A stretch of DNA of 64,000 nt, from NCBI GenBank assembly GCA_023390555.1, contig JAEWCQ010000007.1, positions 103,747 to 167,746 on the forward strand, given 5' to 3'. Source of the stretch: Bacillota bacterium. GTDB lineage: Bacteria; Bacillota; Clostridia; Lachnospirales; Lachnospiraceae. This document shows, one piece after another, positions 43,267-51,591 of this stretch. Position 1 is the first letter of the stretch. Each line of letters opens with the position of its first letter. The notes under the pieces were generated by a model. That model made no database searches, was not told the origin of the DNA, and saw only the letters and a program-made list of their open reading frames with translations. Position numbers and translations under genes: made by a program.

Positions 43267-43722
43267 CTAAAATGTGTTATCGTTCTGGTCATAGTCATCG
43301 CTGTAGTCATCGCCGTAGTCATAATTATTGTTATACAGCTGATCCTCATACTGCTGCATGTAAGAATCAAAATTCGACAGATTTGAGAGATTGCTCATAC
43401 TAAATCCCATAACGATCCAGAAAATAATCATCGCAATCAAAGAACATCCGGCCGTAATCAGACCTCCGATTGCCATTCCTTTTCCGTTCCCACGGACCAG
43501 CTGGACAATTCCGAAAATAATTGCAAGTATGGCAAGCGGCACATTCAGGCAAAAAGTACAGAATGTCACCAATGCAATGATACCAAGCACCAGTGAGGCA
43601 ATACCAAAGCCGACACCGCCTTCCGGTTTCTCCTGTTGTGGACCTGTTCCATAATTATATTCCGGCTGTTCCTCCGTATTCTGCTGCGAATACGGTTCCT
43701 GTCCGTTCATTTCTTCATACAT
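43267..43722 (-). CDS. DUF4190-type small membrane protein
   Basis: The 151-residue protein has a polar Gln/Glu/Tyr-rich N-terminus, two membrane helices (about 38-62 and 85-108) with the DUF4190 style GFGIASLVLGIIAL and IFGIVQLVRGNGKGMAIGGL, and a very acidic Asp/Tyr/Asn-rich tail. Function is unknown. It follows a paralog by 18 bases. Confidence 0.8.
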   Translation of the reverse strand: MYEEMNGQEPYSQQNTEEQPEYNYGTGPQQEKPEGGVGFGIASLVLGIIALVTFCTFCLNVPLAILAIIFGIVQLVRGNGKGMAIGGLITAGCSLIAMIIFWIVMGFSMSNLSNLSNFDSYMQQYEDQLYNNNYDYGDDYSDDYDQNDNTF

Positions 43723-43740
43723 AAATGTCTCTCTCCTAAA

Positions 43741-44112
43741 TTAATACTGAAGGCTATTCAGTGCTGACGAACTAAAAAATGCAACTCCGCCTAATATCGC
43801 AAGAATTATAACTACAACAAGAATAAGTGCAATGATACTGCATACGATACCGGCTGTAGCCATACCGCTCTTTGCATTTTTCTTATTGTACATAATTCCA
43901 AGAATCAGACCGATAATCGCACATGGGATACTAATGTACCAGATGCAGCTGAGAACAATTGCCACAATGCCAAGTACCATGGATGCCACTGCCATTCCTT
44001 TTCCGCCCTGTGGAGCATTTCCATTTGAATTTTCAGTGCCATATCTTTCTTCTACGACTGTTTCCGTTACCGGTGTTTCTGTTCCATTTTCATTGTAATT
44101 TTCTTCACTCAT
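43741..44112 (-). CDS. DUF4190-type small membrane protein
   Basis: A shorter paralog of its neighbour: polar N-terminus, then GKGMAVASMVLGIVAIVLSC, a second helix and a third at the C-terminus. The ATG at 44112 has GGAGG upstream; the earlier ATG at 44127 overlaps that site. The two genes look like one operon. Function is unknown. Confidence 0.8.
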   Translation of the reverse strand: MSEENYNENGTETPVTETVVEERYGTENSNGNAPQGGKGMAVASMVLGIVAIVLSCIWYISIPCAIIGLILGIMYNKKNAKSGMATAGIVCSIIALILVVVIILAILGGVAFFSSSALNSLQY

Positions 44113-44283
44113 GCTAAAATCCTCCATTGGTATGTAAATTCATTCTCAATCATTGTAACAAATGTGCTTTTCCATTACAAGGAATTTATAAACTTTCTAT
44201 AAACTTTTTTGAGACCACCCCTATATTTCTTTTGCAAAAAATCTGCAAAGTGGGTATAATAACCATAATTCTGTCAACAGAAC

Positions 44284-44312
44284 TTGCATTTTTAAAAGAG
44301 GATCACTATAAT
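44284..44312 (+). promoter_or_regulatory. Promoter of the nicotinate phosphoribosyltransferase gene
   Basis: TTGCAT, 17 bases, TATAAT. An ACATCTGT dyad (44324-44331) just downstream could be an operator; NiaR, encoded at 7158-7679, is the natural candidate, but I cannot confirm the site against its consensus. Confidence 0.6.
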
Positions 44313-44349
44313 CTATTGACAAGACATCTGTAAATACGTGTGAGAAAGA

Positions 44350-44396
44350 AAGGAGAGGAACTGCAACGAATGCCTTAACGCAGTTCCAACAGTTTT
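44350..44396 (+). promoter_or_regulatory. Split ribosome binding site with bridging hairpin before pncB
   Basis: AAGGAGA (44350-44356) is 40 bases from the pncB ATG, too far to act linearly. A perfect eight-base stem, GGAACTGC (44357-44364) with GCAGTTCC (44380-44387), starts right after it. When folded, only nine bases (AACAGTTTT) separate the ribosome site from the start. The loop also contains ATG-CCT-TAA, a two-codon reading frame in the pncB frame. Confidence 0.5.
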
Positions 44397-45851
44397 ATGA
44401 GTACGTTAAATTTGACATTATTGACAGATTTGTATGAAATGACAATGATGCAGGGCTACTTTAAGACCGGTAAAAAGGACATTGCTGTTTTTGACGCTTT
44501 TTATCGCAGCAATCCATGTGACGGAGGTTATGCCATCTGTGCCGGTCTCGACCAGATGATCGACTATATTAAGAACCTCCATTTCGATGCGGAAGACATT
44601 GCTTATTTGAGAAGTTTAAAAATATTTGAAGAGGATTTTCTGGAATATCTGAACAATTTCAAATTCTCCGGGGATATTTACGGCATCCCGGAAGGTACGC
44701 TTGTATTTCCAAGAGAACCTCTTATAAAGGTGGTAGCTCCGATCATGGAAGCACAGCTGATTGAGACGGCGGTGCTCAACATTATCAACCACCAGAGTCT
44801 GATTGCAACGAAGGCTGCCCGTGTCTGTCATGCCGCAAAGGGCGACGGCGTAATGGAGTTCGGTCTTCGCCGTGCGCAGGGGCCGGATTCCGGAACTTAC
44901 GGTGCAAGAGCTGCTGTCATCGGCGGCTGCAAAGGGACTTCCAATGTGCTTGCCGGACAGATGTTTGATGTCCCGGTCCTTGGGACACATGCACACAGCT
45001 GGATTATGAGCTTCCAGGATGAATATACCGCATTTAAAACATATGCCGCACTCTACCCGGGTGCCTGCATTCTCCTCGTAGATACTTATGATACTTTAAA
45101 ATCGGGTATTCCAAATGCCATCCGCGTCTTCCAGGAAATGCGCGAACAGGGCATCCCGCTGACTTACTACGGAATCCGGATGGATAGCGGGGACCTTGCT
45201 TATCTTTCGAAAGAAGTCCGTAAAATGCTGGATGCAGCCGGCTTCCCGGATGCGGTGATTTCAGCTTCCAATGATCTGGATGAATACCTGATCGAAAGTT
45301 TAAAAATTCAGGGGGCAACCATTACCTCCTGGGGTGTCGGAACCAATCTGATCACCTCCAAGGACAACCCTGCTTTTGGCGGTGTTTATAAATTGGCTGC
45401 TATACAGGATGAAAACGGGGAATTTATTCCAAAGATCAAATTATCCGAAAACATCGAGAAGGTGACGAATCCGGGAAATAAGACCATTTACCGTATCTAT
45501 GATAAGAGAACAGGGAAAATCCGTGCCGATCTGATCTGTCTGGTCGGTGAGGTTTTTGATGACAGCAAAGACCTGAAACTGTTCGATCCGAATGCGCCAT
45601 GGAAAAAGACAAGAGTGAAAGGCGGCTCCTACACGCTGCGTGAACTACTGGTTCCGATCTTCCAAAGCGGCAACTGTGTCTATGAATCTCCAAGTGTTAT
45701 GGAAATCCAGGCAATCTGCAACAGGGAAAAGGAAACCATCTGGGATGAAACAAAGCGTTTTGTCAATCCCGCTGAGATCTATGTTGACTTATCCGATAAA
45801 CTGTATCAGATCAAAACAGAGCTGCTGAATCAGGATCATAACGAAGAATAA
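44397..45851 (+). CDS. pncB: Nicotinate phosphoribosyltransferase
   Basis: The 484-residue enzyme joins nicotinate and PRPP in NAD salvage. Conserved stretches are LLTDLYEMTMMQGYFK at the start, EFGLRRAQGPDSG, GTHAHSWIMSF with the catalytic His, IRMDSGDLAYLS and the C-terminal FVNPAEIYVDLS. An in-frame TAA at 44376 rules out any earlier start, so 44397 must be used although it has no ribosome site directly upstream. Confidence 0.95.
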   Translation: MSTLNLTLLTDLYEMTMMQGYFKTGKKDIAVFDAFYRSNPCDGGYAICAGLDQMIDYIKNLHFDAEDIAYLRSLKIFEEDFLEYLNNFKFSGDIYGIPEGTLVFPREPLIKVVAPIMEAQLIETAVLNIINHQSLIATKAARVCHAAKGDGVMEFGLRRAQGPDSGTYGARAAVIGGCKGTSNVLAGQMFDVPVLGTHAHSWIMSFQDEYTAFKTYAALYPGACILLVDTYDTLKSGIPNAIRVFQEMREQGIPLTYYGIRMDSGDLAYLSKEVRKMLDAAGFPDAVISASNDLDEYLIESLKIQGATITSWGVGTNLITSKDNPAFGGVYKLAAIQDENGEFIPKIKLSENIEKVTNPGNKTIYRIYDKRTGKIRADLICLVGEVFDDSKDLKLFDPNAPWKKTRVKGGSYTLRELLVPIFQSGNCVYESPSVMEIQAICNREKETIWDETKRFVNPAEIYVDLSDKLYQIKTELLNQDHNEE

Positions 45852-45858
45852 GAGAATA

Positions 45859-45896
45859 AAAGGAGCAGAAACCGCAATGGTTCCTGCTCCTTTTTC
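45859..45896. terminator. Terminator after pncB
   Basis: GGAGCAG and CTGCTCC form a stem extended by ACC/GGT, then TTTTT; the A-rich 5' side lets it serve the converging glycosyltransferase gene. Confidence 0.75.
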
Positions 45897-45922
45897 ATTT
45901 TCTTCATTCCACTGAAATCGGA

Positions 45923-46939
45923 TCAGTTAAATCCAACGATTTTCTGTGTCAGTTTGTATGCGGCCACTGAAATTTTTCTGCCGCCCTTTCCCGGAAGATT
46001 CATGGTCTGTCCCATAATCCCCTGTCGCAGGCGGTAAAACAGACGAATGTCCTTCTCCTTAATATAGTGCCAAAGCTCCCGCTTCTTCTCCAGATTTTCT
46101 TCGGTTCCGGATCGGATACACATAACAGTTGAAATCACTGTAATAATCTCCAGATAATTGAACATATATTTCCGCAGTTTCCGGTCTGCGATCTTCCAAA
46201 GATCGATATCATCGATCATAATCTTATTCACTTTAATCTGCTGGTCGATTCTTCCGATCATCACCTTTTCATTTACGGACTGATCATCCCTTCCGATAAA
46301 ATAGCGGTAAAAATCAACATTCAGATAATACATGGTCTTTACAGACGGAAGGGGTTTATATACAAAAATATTATCTACATAAAAGGTATGTCTTGGAAGT
46401 TCAAGTCCACATTCCCGCAGCAGTTTCGTCCGATAAATAACAGAATGCATCAGGATATATCTTCCCTTTGGCATATGCCGGACATCTCCCCAGGAAAAGA
46501 TCTCCTCCTGCGGAAATTCCTTTGTGTAACGCATGACCCGCTTGTGCTTCACACCTTGTTTTTCATAAACAAAGTTGCTGATCATCATATCGAGTGTCCT
46601 GCTTCCACCGCTCAGTTCCGCCAGCTTCTCTAAAATTTTCCCATATGCTTCCGCGTCTACCCAGTCGTCACTGTCCACGACTTTAAAATACAGACCGGAC
46701 GCATTTGCAATTCCTGTATTTACGGCTGCACCGTGTCCGCCGTTTTCCTGATGAATGGCCTTTACAATTGTCGGATAGCGCTTCTGGAAGGAATCTGCAA
46801 TCTCCGGCGTGGCATCTTTGGAACCGTCATCTACAATCAATATCTCAACATCCTCGCCTCCCACAAGCAGGGAATTCACACATTTTTCCATATAATCCTG
46901 TGAGTTATAGCATGGTACAGCAATTGATAATAATTTCAT
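45923..46939 (-). CDS. Glycosyltransferase family 2 protein
   Basis: The 338-residue protein has a GT-A domain with SIAVPCYNSQDYMEKCVNSL, the nucleotide site ILIVDDGSKDAT and the DxD-containing VVDSDDWVDAEAYG. A C-terminal helical part (about 230-335) lacks membrane segments. It transfers a sugar from a nucleotide donor, probably to a cell-surface polymer or lipid, but acceptor and donor are unknown. No surface-polysaccharide cluster surrounds it. Confidence 0.88.
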   Translation of the reverse strand: MKLLSIAVPCYNSQDYMEKCVNSLLVGGEDVEILIVDDGSKDATPEIADSFQKRYPTIVKAIHQENGGHGAAVNTGIANASGLYFKVVDSDDWVDAEAYGKILEKLAELSGGSRTLDMMISNFVYEKQGVKHKRVMRYTKEFPQEEIFSWGDVRHMPKGRYILMHSVIYRTKLLRECGLELPRHTFYVDNIFVYKPLPSVKTMYYLNVDFYRYFIGRDDQSVNEKVMIGRIDQQIKVNKIMIDDIDLWKIADRKLRKYMFNYLEIITVISTVMCIRSGTEENLEKKRELWHYIKEKDIRLFYRLRQGIMGQTMNLPGKGGRKISVAAYKLTQKIVGFN

Positions 46940-47158
46940 CTTTGTTCTCCTTGAAACCCTTTTTTATTACCATCGTTTTTATTTTCTTTCATTATACACA
47001 TTTGCTCTTTATATTCCAAATCCTTTTTTCTTAGGTTTTTATGAATACGGTATGCATGTTTACAAAATGTTCATATATAATTTACAGCCTAATCATACTT
47101 TTTCCACAACAACTTCACAAACAGCGTTTATACTCAATCTTAAGTTAAGAGAGTCAAT

Positions 47159-47237
47159 ACCAGTTGCTTTCAATCATTTTTTCATAAACCTCGCATCTTG
47201 CGAGGTTCCTCCCAGCAACCAGTGATTTATATCACTT
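47159..47237. other. Structured intergenic segment between glycosyltransferase and mutY
   Basis: Inside the 376-base gene-free gap, AACCTCGCA and TGCGAGGTT (47187-47207) form a perfect nine-base hairpin, enclosed by GTTGCT/AGCAAC (47163-47168, 47214-47219) and followed by AGTGAT/ATCACT (47221-47236). No known riboswitch class is recognised. The rest of the gap is AT-rich and shows nothing else but the mutY-side terminator. Confidence 0.35.
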
Positions 47238-47263
47238 ATACATAATAAATCTTTTTCATATGA

Positions 47264-47290
47264 AAAGGCCGGTGGTTTCCACCGGCTTCC
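47264..47290 (-). terminator. Terminator after mutY
   Basis: GCCGGTGG and CCACCGGC pair around AAA on the minus strand, followed by CTTTTC. Confidence 0.75.
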
Positions 47291-47315
47291 TCTTTTCCCG
47301 TGTGGCTTTCATGCA

Positions 47316-48416
47316 CTATCGTTCTTTCTCCGCTTCCCTGAATTTTTTATTACCAAGCAGTATGTTCACATAATTCGTATACTTTTCAAATGCCGATGGA
47401 ATCGGATAGCGCTCCCTGGTATCTTCCGGCTCTACAAAAAGAAGTCCCTTTTCTTTCTCTTCCAGTGCGGCCACCTTGATTACATACCCGGTCATATGCC
47501 ATTCAATATGAGAAAATATATGCTTTGCATCCGAGATCTTTTGAATCCGCACCGGTATCAGTTTCTTTTCTTTCACATAATCCAGTGCCTCTTCCTCCGT
47601 GATATGACCTTCTAAATTTGGGAATTCATACATCCCTGCCAAAAGACCTTTCCCCGGTCGCTTTTGTAATACAAACCGTTCTCCATCCCGAATCACCAGA
47701 ATGGTCCGTTCTTCAATCCTTCTTGGCTTCGCTTTGCTTTTCACCGGAATCCATCCCGTTTTATTCTGCGCTCTCGCCAGACAGAGATCCTGCCATGGGC
47801 ATTCTCCGCACAGAGGCTGACCGTTTGGCACACACACCGTTGCCCCAAGTTCCATCAGTGCCTGATTAAATGCACCTGCTTTGCCCTTTGGGATAACGGC
47901 GCGCAGTCTTTGCTCCATATCATTTTTTACCGACTGTTTCATAATATCCGACTCATCCGCAGTCACTCTTGTGATGACCCGAAGTACATTTCCATCTACG
48001 GCCGGTACCTCAATTCCGTATGCGATGGATGCAACCGCACCTGCCGTGTAATGACCAATTCCTTTTAATTTCTGCAGCTCTTCATAGTCTGCCGGAATTT
48101 TCCCGTTATATTCCTCCATAACCGTTTTTGCGGCAATCTGCATATTCCGGACCCGATTATAATAGCCAAGTCCCTCCCACAGTTTTAACAGTTGTTCCTC
48201 GGGACATTCCGCCAGAGCCCGGATGTCCGGCAAAGCTGTTACAAAGCGCTCAAAATATGGCTTTACAGCCTCTACTCTGGTCTGCTGAAGCATAATTTCA
48301 GACACCCAGACGCGATAGGGCGTAGGTTCCTCACGCCACGGCAGTATCCGGGCATGACCGGCAAACCAGTCAAGCAGCGGTTGCGGCAACTGTGTTAAAT
48401 CAAATTCGTTTCCCAT
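47316..48416 (-). CDS. mutY: A/G-specific adenine glycosylase
   Basis: The 366-residue base-excision enzyme removes adenine opposite 8-oxoguanine. Catalytic Glu40 is in SEIMLQQTRV and Asp141 in VPAVDGNVLRV; the helix-hairpin-helix is LKGIGHYTAGAVASIAYG; the iron-sulfur ligands are Cys195, Cys203, Cys206 and Cys212. The C-terminal NUDIX-like domain (about 230-355) recognises 8-oxoguanine. It follows the aminotransferase gene by 23 bases and is probably cotranscribed. Confidence 0.95.
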   Translation of the reverse strand: MGNEFDLTQLPQPLLDWFAGHARILPWREEPTPYRVWVSEIMLQQTRVEAVKPYFERFVTALPDIRALAECPEEQLLKLWEGLGYYNRVRNMQIAAKTVMEEYNGKIPADYEELQKLKGIGHYTAGAVASIAYGIEVPAVDGNVLRVITRVTADESDIMKQSVKNDMEQRLRAVIPKGKAGAFNQALMELGATVCVPNGQPLCGECPWQDLCLARAQNKTGWIPVKSKAKPRRIEERTILVIRDGERFVLQKRPGKGLLAGMYEFPNLEGHITEEEALDYVKEKKLIPVRIQKISDAKHIFSHIEWHMTGYVIKVAALEEKEKGLLFVEPEDTRERYPIPSAFEKYTNYVNILLGNKKFREAEKER

Positions 48417-48439
48417 AGATTTCTTCCTTTTCTGATGAT

Positions 48440-49609
48440 CTACCGATCAAACTGTTTCAAAAATTCTGCTATTTTATCGAGGCACTGGCGGATAATCTCT
48501 TTGGAGTATGCATAAGAACATCGAATATATCCATCTCCACACTGCCCGAACGCATCTCCCGGTATCACTGCCACTTTCTGCTCCAGAAGCAGCCTCCTGC
48601 AAAACTCCATGCTGCCAAGCCCCGTTTTCCGAATGGACGGAAACACATAAAATGCACCTTCCGGCACAATCACATCCAGTCCCATTTTCTGAAATCCATC
48701 GACCATAAGCCGGCGGCGCTCATCATACTCCTGACGCATACCTGCGATTTCCTCCTCACGCTTCGAACTGGTCAGCGCCTCCAATGCCGCAAACTGACTG
48801 GTCGTCCCCGCAGACATCGTCGTAAACTGGTGAATCTTATTCATATGGAAAATCACATCTTTCGGACCTGCCGCGATTCCCATTCTCCAGCCGGTCATTG
48901 CAAAAGACTTGGAAAAACCGCTTAATACTACGGTTCGCTTCTGCATTCCGGGCAGTGAGGCAATTGATACATGCTTTTTTCCATAGGTCAGTTCGGCGTA
49001 GATTTCATCACTGATCACAAATAGATCGTACTTTCTGACAATCTCAGCTATCTCCTCCAGATCTTCTTTTTCCAGAATCGCTCCGGTCGGATTACTCGGA
49101 AACGAAAGCAGAAGAACCCGGGATTTCCCGGTGATCCGTTCTTCCAACTGTCTGCCGGTCAGACGGAATCTGTTTTCTGCTTTCATTTCTAAAGAGACAG
49201 GAACTCCCTGACACAATTCAATGCATGGAATATAAGAAACATAGGACGGTTCCACCACCAGAACCTCATCGCCCGGATTTACCAGCGTACGAAGTGCCAG
49301 GTCAATTCCCTCACTGGCCCCCATCGTAATTAGTATTTCCTCTCTTCTGTCATAATACAGATTAAATTTTTCCAGATAATCGGCACATGCAGCACGCAAT
49401 TCCACCGTACCTCTGTTGTCCGTATATTTTGTTTCTGCACGCTTTATGGAAGCAATCGCAGCATCCCGCACATGCTCCGGTGTCGGAAAATCCGGCTCAC
49501 CTACACCAAGAGAAAGTGCGCCGTCCATCGTATTGGCTATGTCAAAGAAATCTTTTATTCCGGAATCCGGCATTTCTCTTACTATTTTTGATAGGTATGA
49601 CTTCTTCAT
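48440..49609 (-). CDS. PLP-dependent class I/II aminotransferase
   Basis: The 389-residue fold type I enzyme has GVGEPDFPTPEHV near the N-terminus, SFPSNPTGAILEKEDL, VISDEIYAELTYG, the PLP Lys in LSGFSKSFAMTGWRMG, and the substrate-carboxylate Arg in GDGYIRCSYA. It belongs to the aspartate/aromatic aminotransferase group (PatA-like); the amino donor cannot be decided. It is upstream of mutY. Confidence 0.9.
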   Translation of the reverse strand: MKKSYLSKIVREMPDSGIKDFFDIANTMDGALSLGVGEPDFPTPEHVRDAAIASIKRAETKYTDNRGTVELRAACADYLEKFNLYYDRREEILITMGASEGIDLALRTLVNPGDEVLVVEPSYVSYIPCIELCQGVPVSLEMKAENRFRLTGRQLEERITGKSRVLLLSFPSNPTGAILEKEDLEEIAEIVRKYDLFVISDEIYAELTYGKKHVSIASLPGMQKRTVVLSGFSKSFAMTGWRMGIAAGPKDVIFHMNKIHQFTTMSAGTTSQFAALEALTSSKREEEIAGMRQEYDERRRLMVDGFQKMGLDVIVPEGAFYVFPSIRKTGLGSMEFCRRLLLEQKVAVIPGDAFGQCGDGYIRCSYAYSKEIIRQCLDKIAEFLKQFDR

Positions 49610-49762
49610 TGCAAATCCTCCAGAATCAGTTCTCTTCGGACATTATACCACATCGTTTTCAAAATACTACTTCTTATTGACAAACACGGCGTGAAGCGAT
49701 ATATTATTTATACATATGTTCGTTAAAAATTTATCAATTATATTCCAGGAGGTTTTTATCCA

Positions 49763-50557
49763 ATGAACAACTTAAAGTTAGAAGTTGAAAACGAAATCGC
49801 CGTTCTTTCGATTACAAGACCGGCCGCATTAAATGCTCTGAATTCTGAAACATTAGATGAACTGAATGAAGTTCTTACCGAGATTGAGGGAAGAGACGAC
49901 ATCAAAGTTGTAATCTTAACCGGCGGTCCGGATAAAAAGGGAGAAGAATTCAAGTCTTTCGTTGCCGGTGCAGATATCTCCGAGATGGTGAATTTCTCTG
50001 CGGCAGAGGCAAGAGCATTCGGGAAAAAGGCATCTGTTCCATTCTTCAAACTGATGAACATGAGACAGGTTACCATAGCAGCGGTAAACGGCTTTGCACT
50101 TGGCGGTGGATGTGAGATTTCCATGGCATGTGATATCCGTATTGCATCTGAAAATGCAAGTTTCGGCCAGCCGGAATGCGGCCTTGGTATCATCCCAGGT
50201 TTCGGCGGCACACAGAGACTTGCCCGTCTGGTAGGTATGGGACGTGCAAAAGAACTGATCTTCACCTGTGACAGCATCGATGCTGCGGAAGCTTATCGTA
50301 TCGGCCTGGTAAATAAAGTTGTAGCAAAAGAGGAATTAATGCCGACTGCAAAAGCAATGGCAGCAAAGATTATTTCCAAAGCAAGCTATGCCGTATCGAT
50401 CGCAAAGGCTGCCATCAACAATGGTTATGACATGGATATCCAGAATGCGGTTGAGATGGAAGCAAACCTCTTTGGAATCACCTGCTCCACGCACGATAAA
50501 AAAGAAGGAATGACTGCCTTCCTCGAAAGACGTAAAGCAGAATTAACTGATTTTTAA
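49763..50557 (+). CDS. crt: Enoyl-CoA hydratase/crotonase
   Basis: The 264-residue crotonase-fold enzyme has FVAGADISEM and NGFALGGGCEISMACDIRIA (oxyanion hole glycines), then the catalytic Glu region FGQPECGLGIIPGFGGTQRL with both glutamates of the classical hydratase. In butyrate-producing clostridia it dehydrates 3-hydroxybutyryl-CoA to crotonyl-CoA. The usual bcd-etf-hbd-thl neighbours are absent, so the gene symbol is likely but not certain. AGGAGG is ten bases ahead of the ATG. Confidence 0.85.
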   Translation: MNNLKLEVENEIAVLSITRPAALNALNSETLDELNEVLTEIEGRDDIKVVILTGGPDKKGEEFKSFVAGADISEMVNFSAAEARAFGKKASVPFFKLMNMRQVTIAAVNGFALGGGCEISMACDIRIASENASFGQPECGLGIIPGFGGTQRLARLVGMGRAKELIFTCDSIDAAEAYRIGLVNKVVAKEELMPTAKAMAAKIISKASYAVSIAKAAINNGYDMDIQNAVEMEANLFGITCSTHDKKEGMTAFLERRKAELTDF

Positions 50558-50579
50558 TACAGACATTCCCAAAATAGAA

Positions 50580-50617
50580 AACTGCGTTACGGCCTCACGG
50601 CGGTACGCAGTTTTTTT
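50580..50617 (+). terminator. Terminator after crt
   Basis: ACTGCGTTACGGCC pairs imperfectly with GGCGGTACGCAGT, followed by TTTTTTT. Confidence 0.8.
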
Positions 50618-50736
50618 CATTTTTCGGATGATTCCTGCACCTTATGGTACAAAAAAGATTATTTATGTTATAATGAACGGGATTTAACATCCAATATCAG
50701 GGATATTCTATAGACAAGTTCGAGGAGGACAGAATC

Positions 50737-51546
50737 ATGATCAAGAAAACCATTGGTTTCATCGGATGCGGTAATATGGGAAGTGCGATGATTGGCGGTA
50801 TCCTATCGTCCGGTCTGCTGCCTGCATCCCAGCTGATCGCCAGCGCCAGAACCGAAGCAACTTTAAAAAAGCTGCAGGACGCATACCACATTGAAACAAC
50901 CTGTTCGAATACAGAAGTTGCAAAGAAAGCTGATATTCTCTTTCTTGCTGTCAAACCATATCTGTATGAGACTGTTATTAAAGAAATCAGGGATGAAGTA
51001 TCCAATGACGATATTATTGTCTCCATCGCTGCCGGACAGAGTATCGAACGCATCGAAGGAGCTTTTGGCAAAAGTGTCAAGCTCATCCGCACGATGCCGA
51101 ATACACCGGCCATGGTACTGGAGGCCATGTCTGCCATCTCACCGAATGAGAATGTATTACCGGGAGAACTTTCCATGATTCTGGATATCTTTGAAAGCTT
51201 CGGAAAGGCAGAAGTCATTCCGGAATCCTTAATGGATGCCGTTACCGGTGTCAGCGGTTCTTCTCCGGCCTATGTATATCTGTTTATCGAAGCCATGGCA
51301 GATGCTGCTGTTGCCGATGGCATGCCGCGTCCGCAGGCTTACAAATTTGCGGCACAGTCCGTACTAGGAGCCGCAAAAATGGTACTTGAGACCGGAAAAC
51401 ACCCGGGCGAATTAAAGGATGCCGTATGCTCTCCGGGCGGAACCACAATTGCTGCTGTTGCAAAACTGGAAGAGGGCGGACTCCGCAGCACTGTGATTCA
51501 GGCGCAGAATGCATGCACCGCCAAATCAAAGGAAATGAGCAGATAA
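50737..51546 (+). CDS. proC: Pyrroline-5-carboxylate reductase
   Basis: The 269-residue enzyme makes proline in the last biosynthetic step. The dinucleotide site is GFIGCGNMGSAMIGGIL, followed by DILFLAVKPY, IRTMPNTPAMV, and the C-terminal signature region DAVTGVSGSSPAYVYLFIEA with GELKDAVCSPGGTTI. AGGAGG precedes the ATG. The amylase gene follows 45 bases later. Confidence 0.95.
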   Translation: MIKKTIGFIGCGNMGSAMIGGILSSGLLPASQLIASARTEATLKKLQDAYHIETTCSNTEVAKKADILFLAVKPYLYETVIKEIRDEVSNDDIIVSIAAGQSIERIEGAFGKSVKLIRTMPNTPAMVLEAMSAISPNENVLPGELSMILDIFESFGKAEVIPESLMDAVTGVSGSSPAYVYLFIEAMADAAVADGMPRPQAYKFAAQSVLGAAKMVLETGKHPGELKDAVCSPGGTTIAAVAKLEEGGLRSTVIQAQNACTAKSKEMSR

Positions 51547-51591
51547 GGCTGTTTCGTTTCCTGCCAGCTGAAAAAGAAAAGAGGTACAACT

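Noticed and set aside
49756..50277. 173-codon antisense frame in the crotonase gene
   Set aside because: Fully overlaps a strongly supported enzyme gene and is Ser/Pro-rich, as expected of an antisense shadow.
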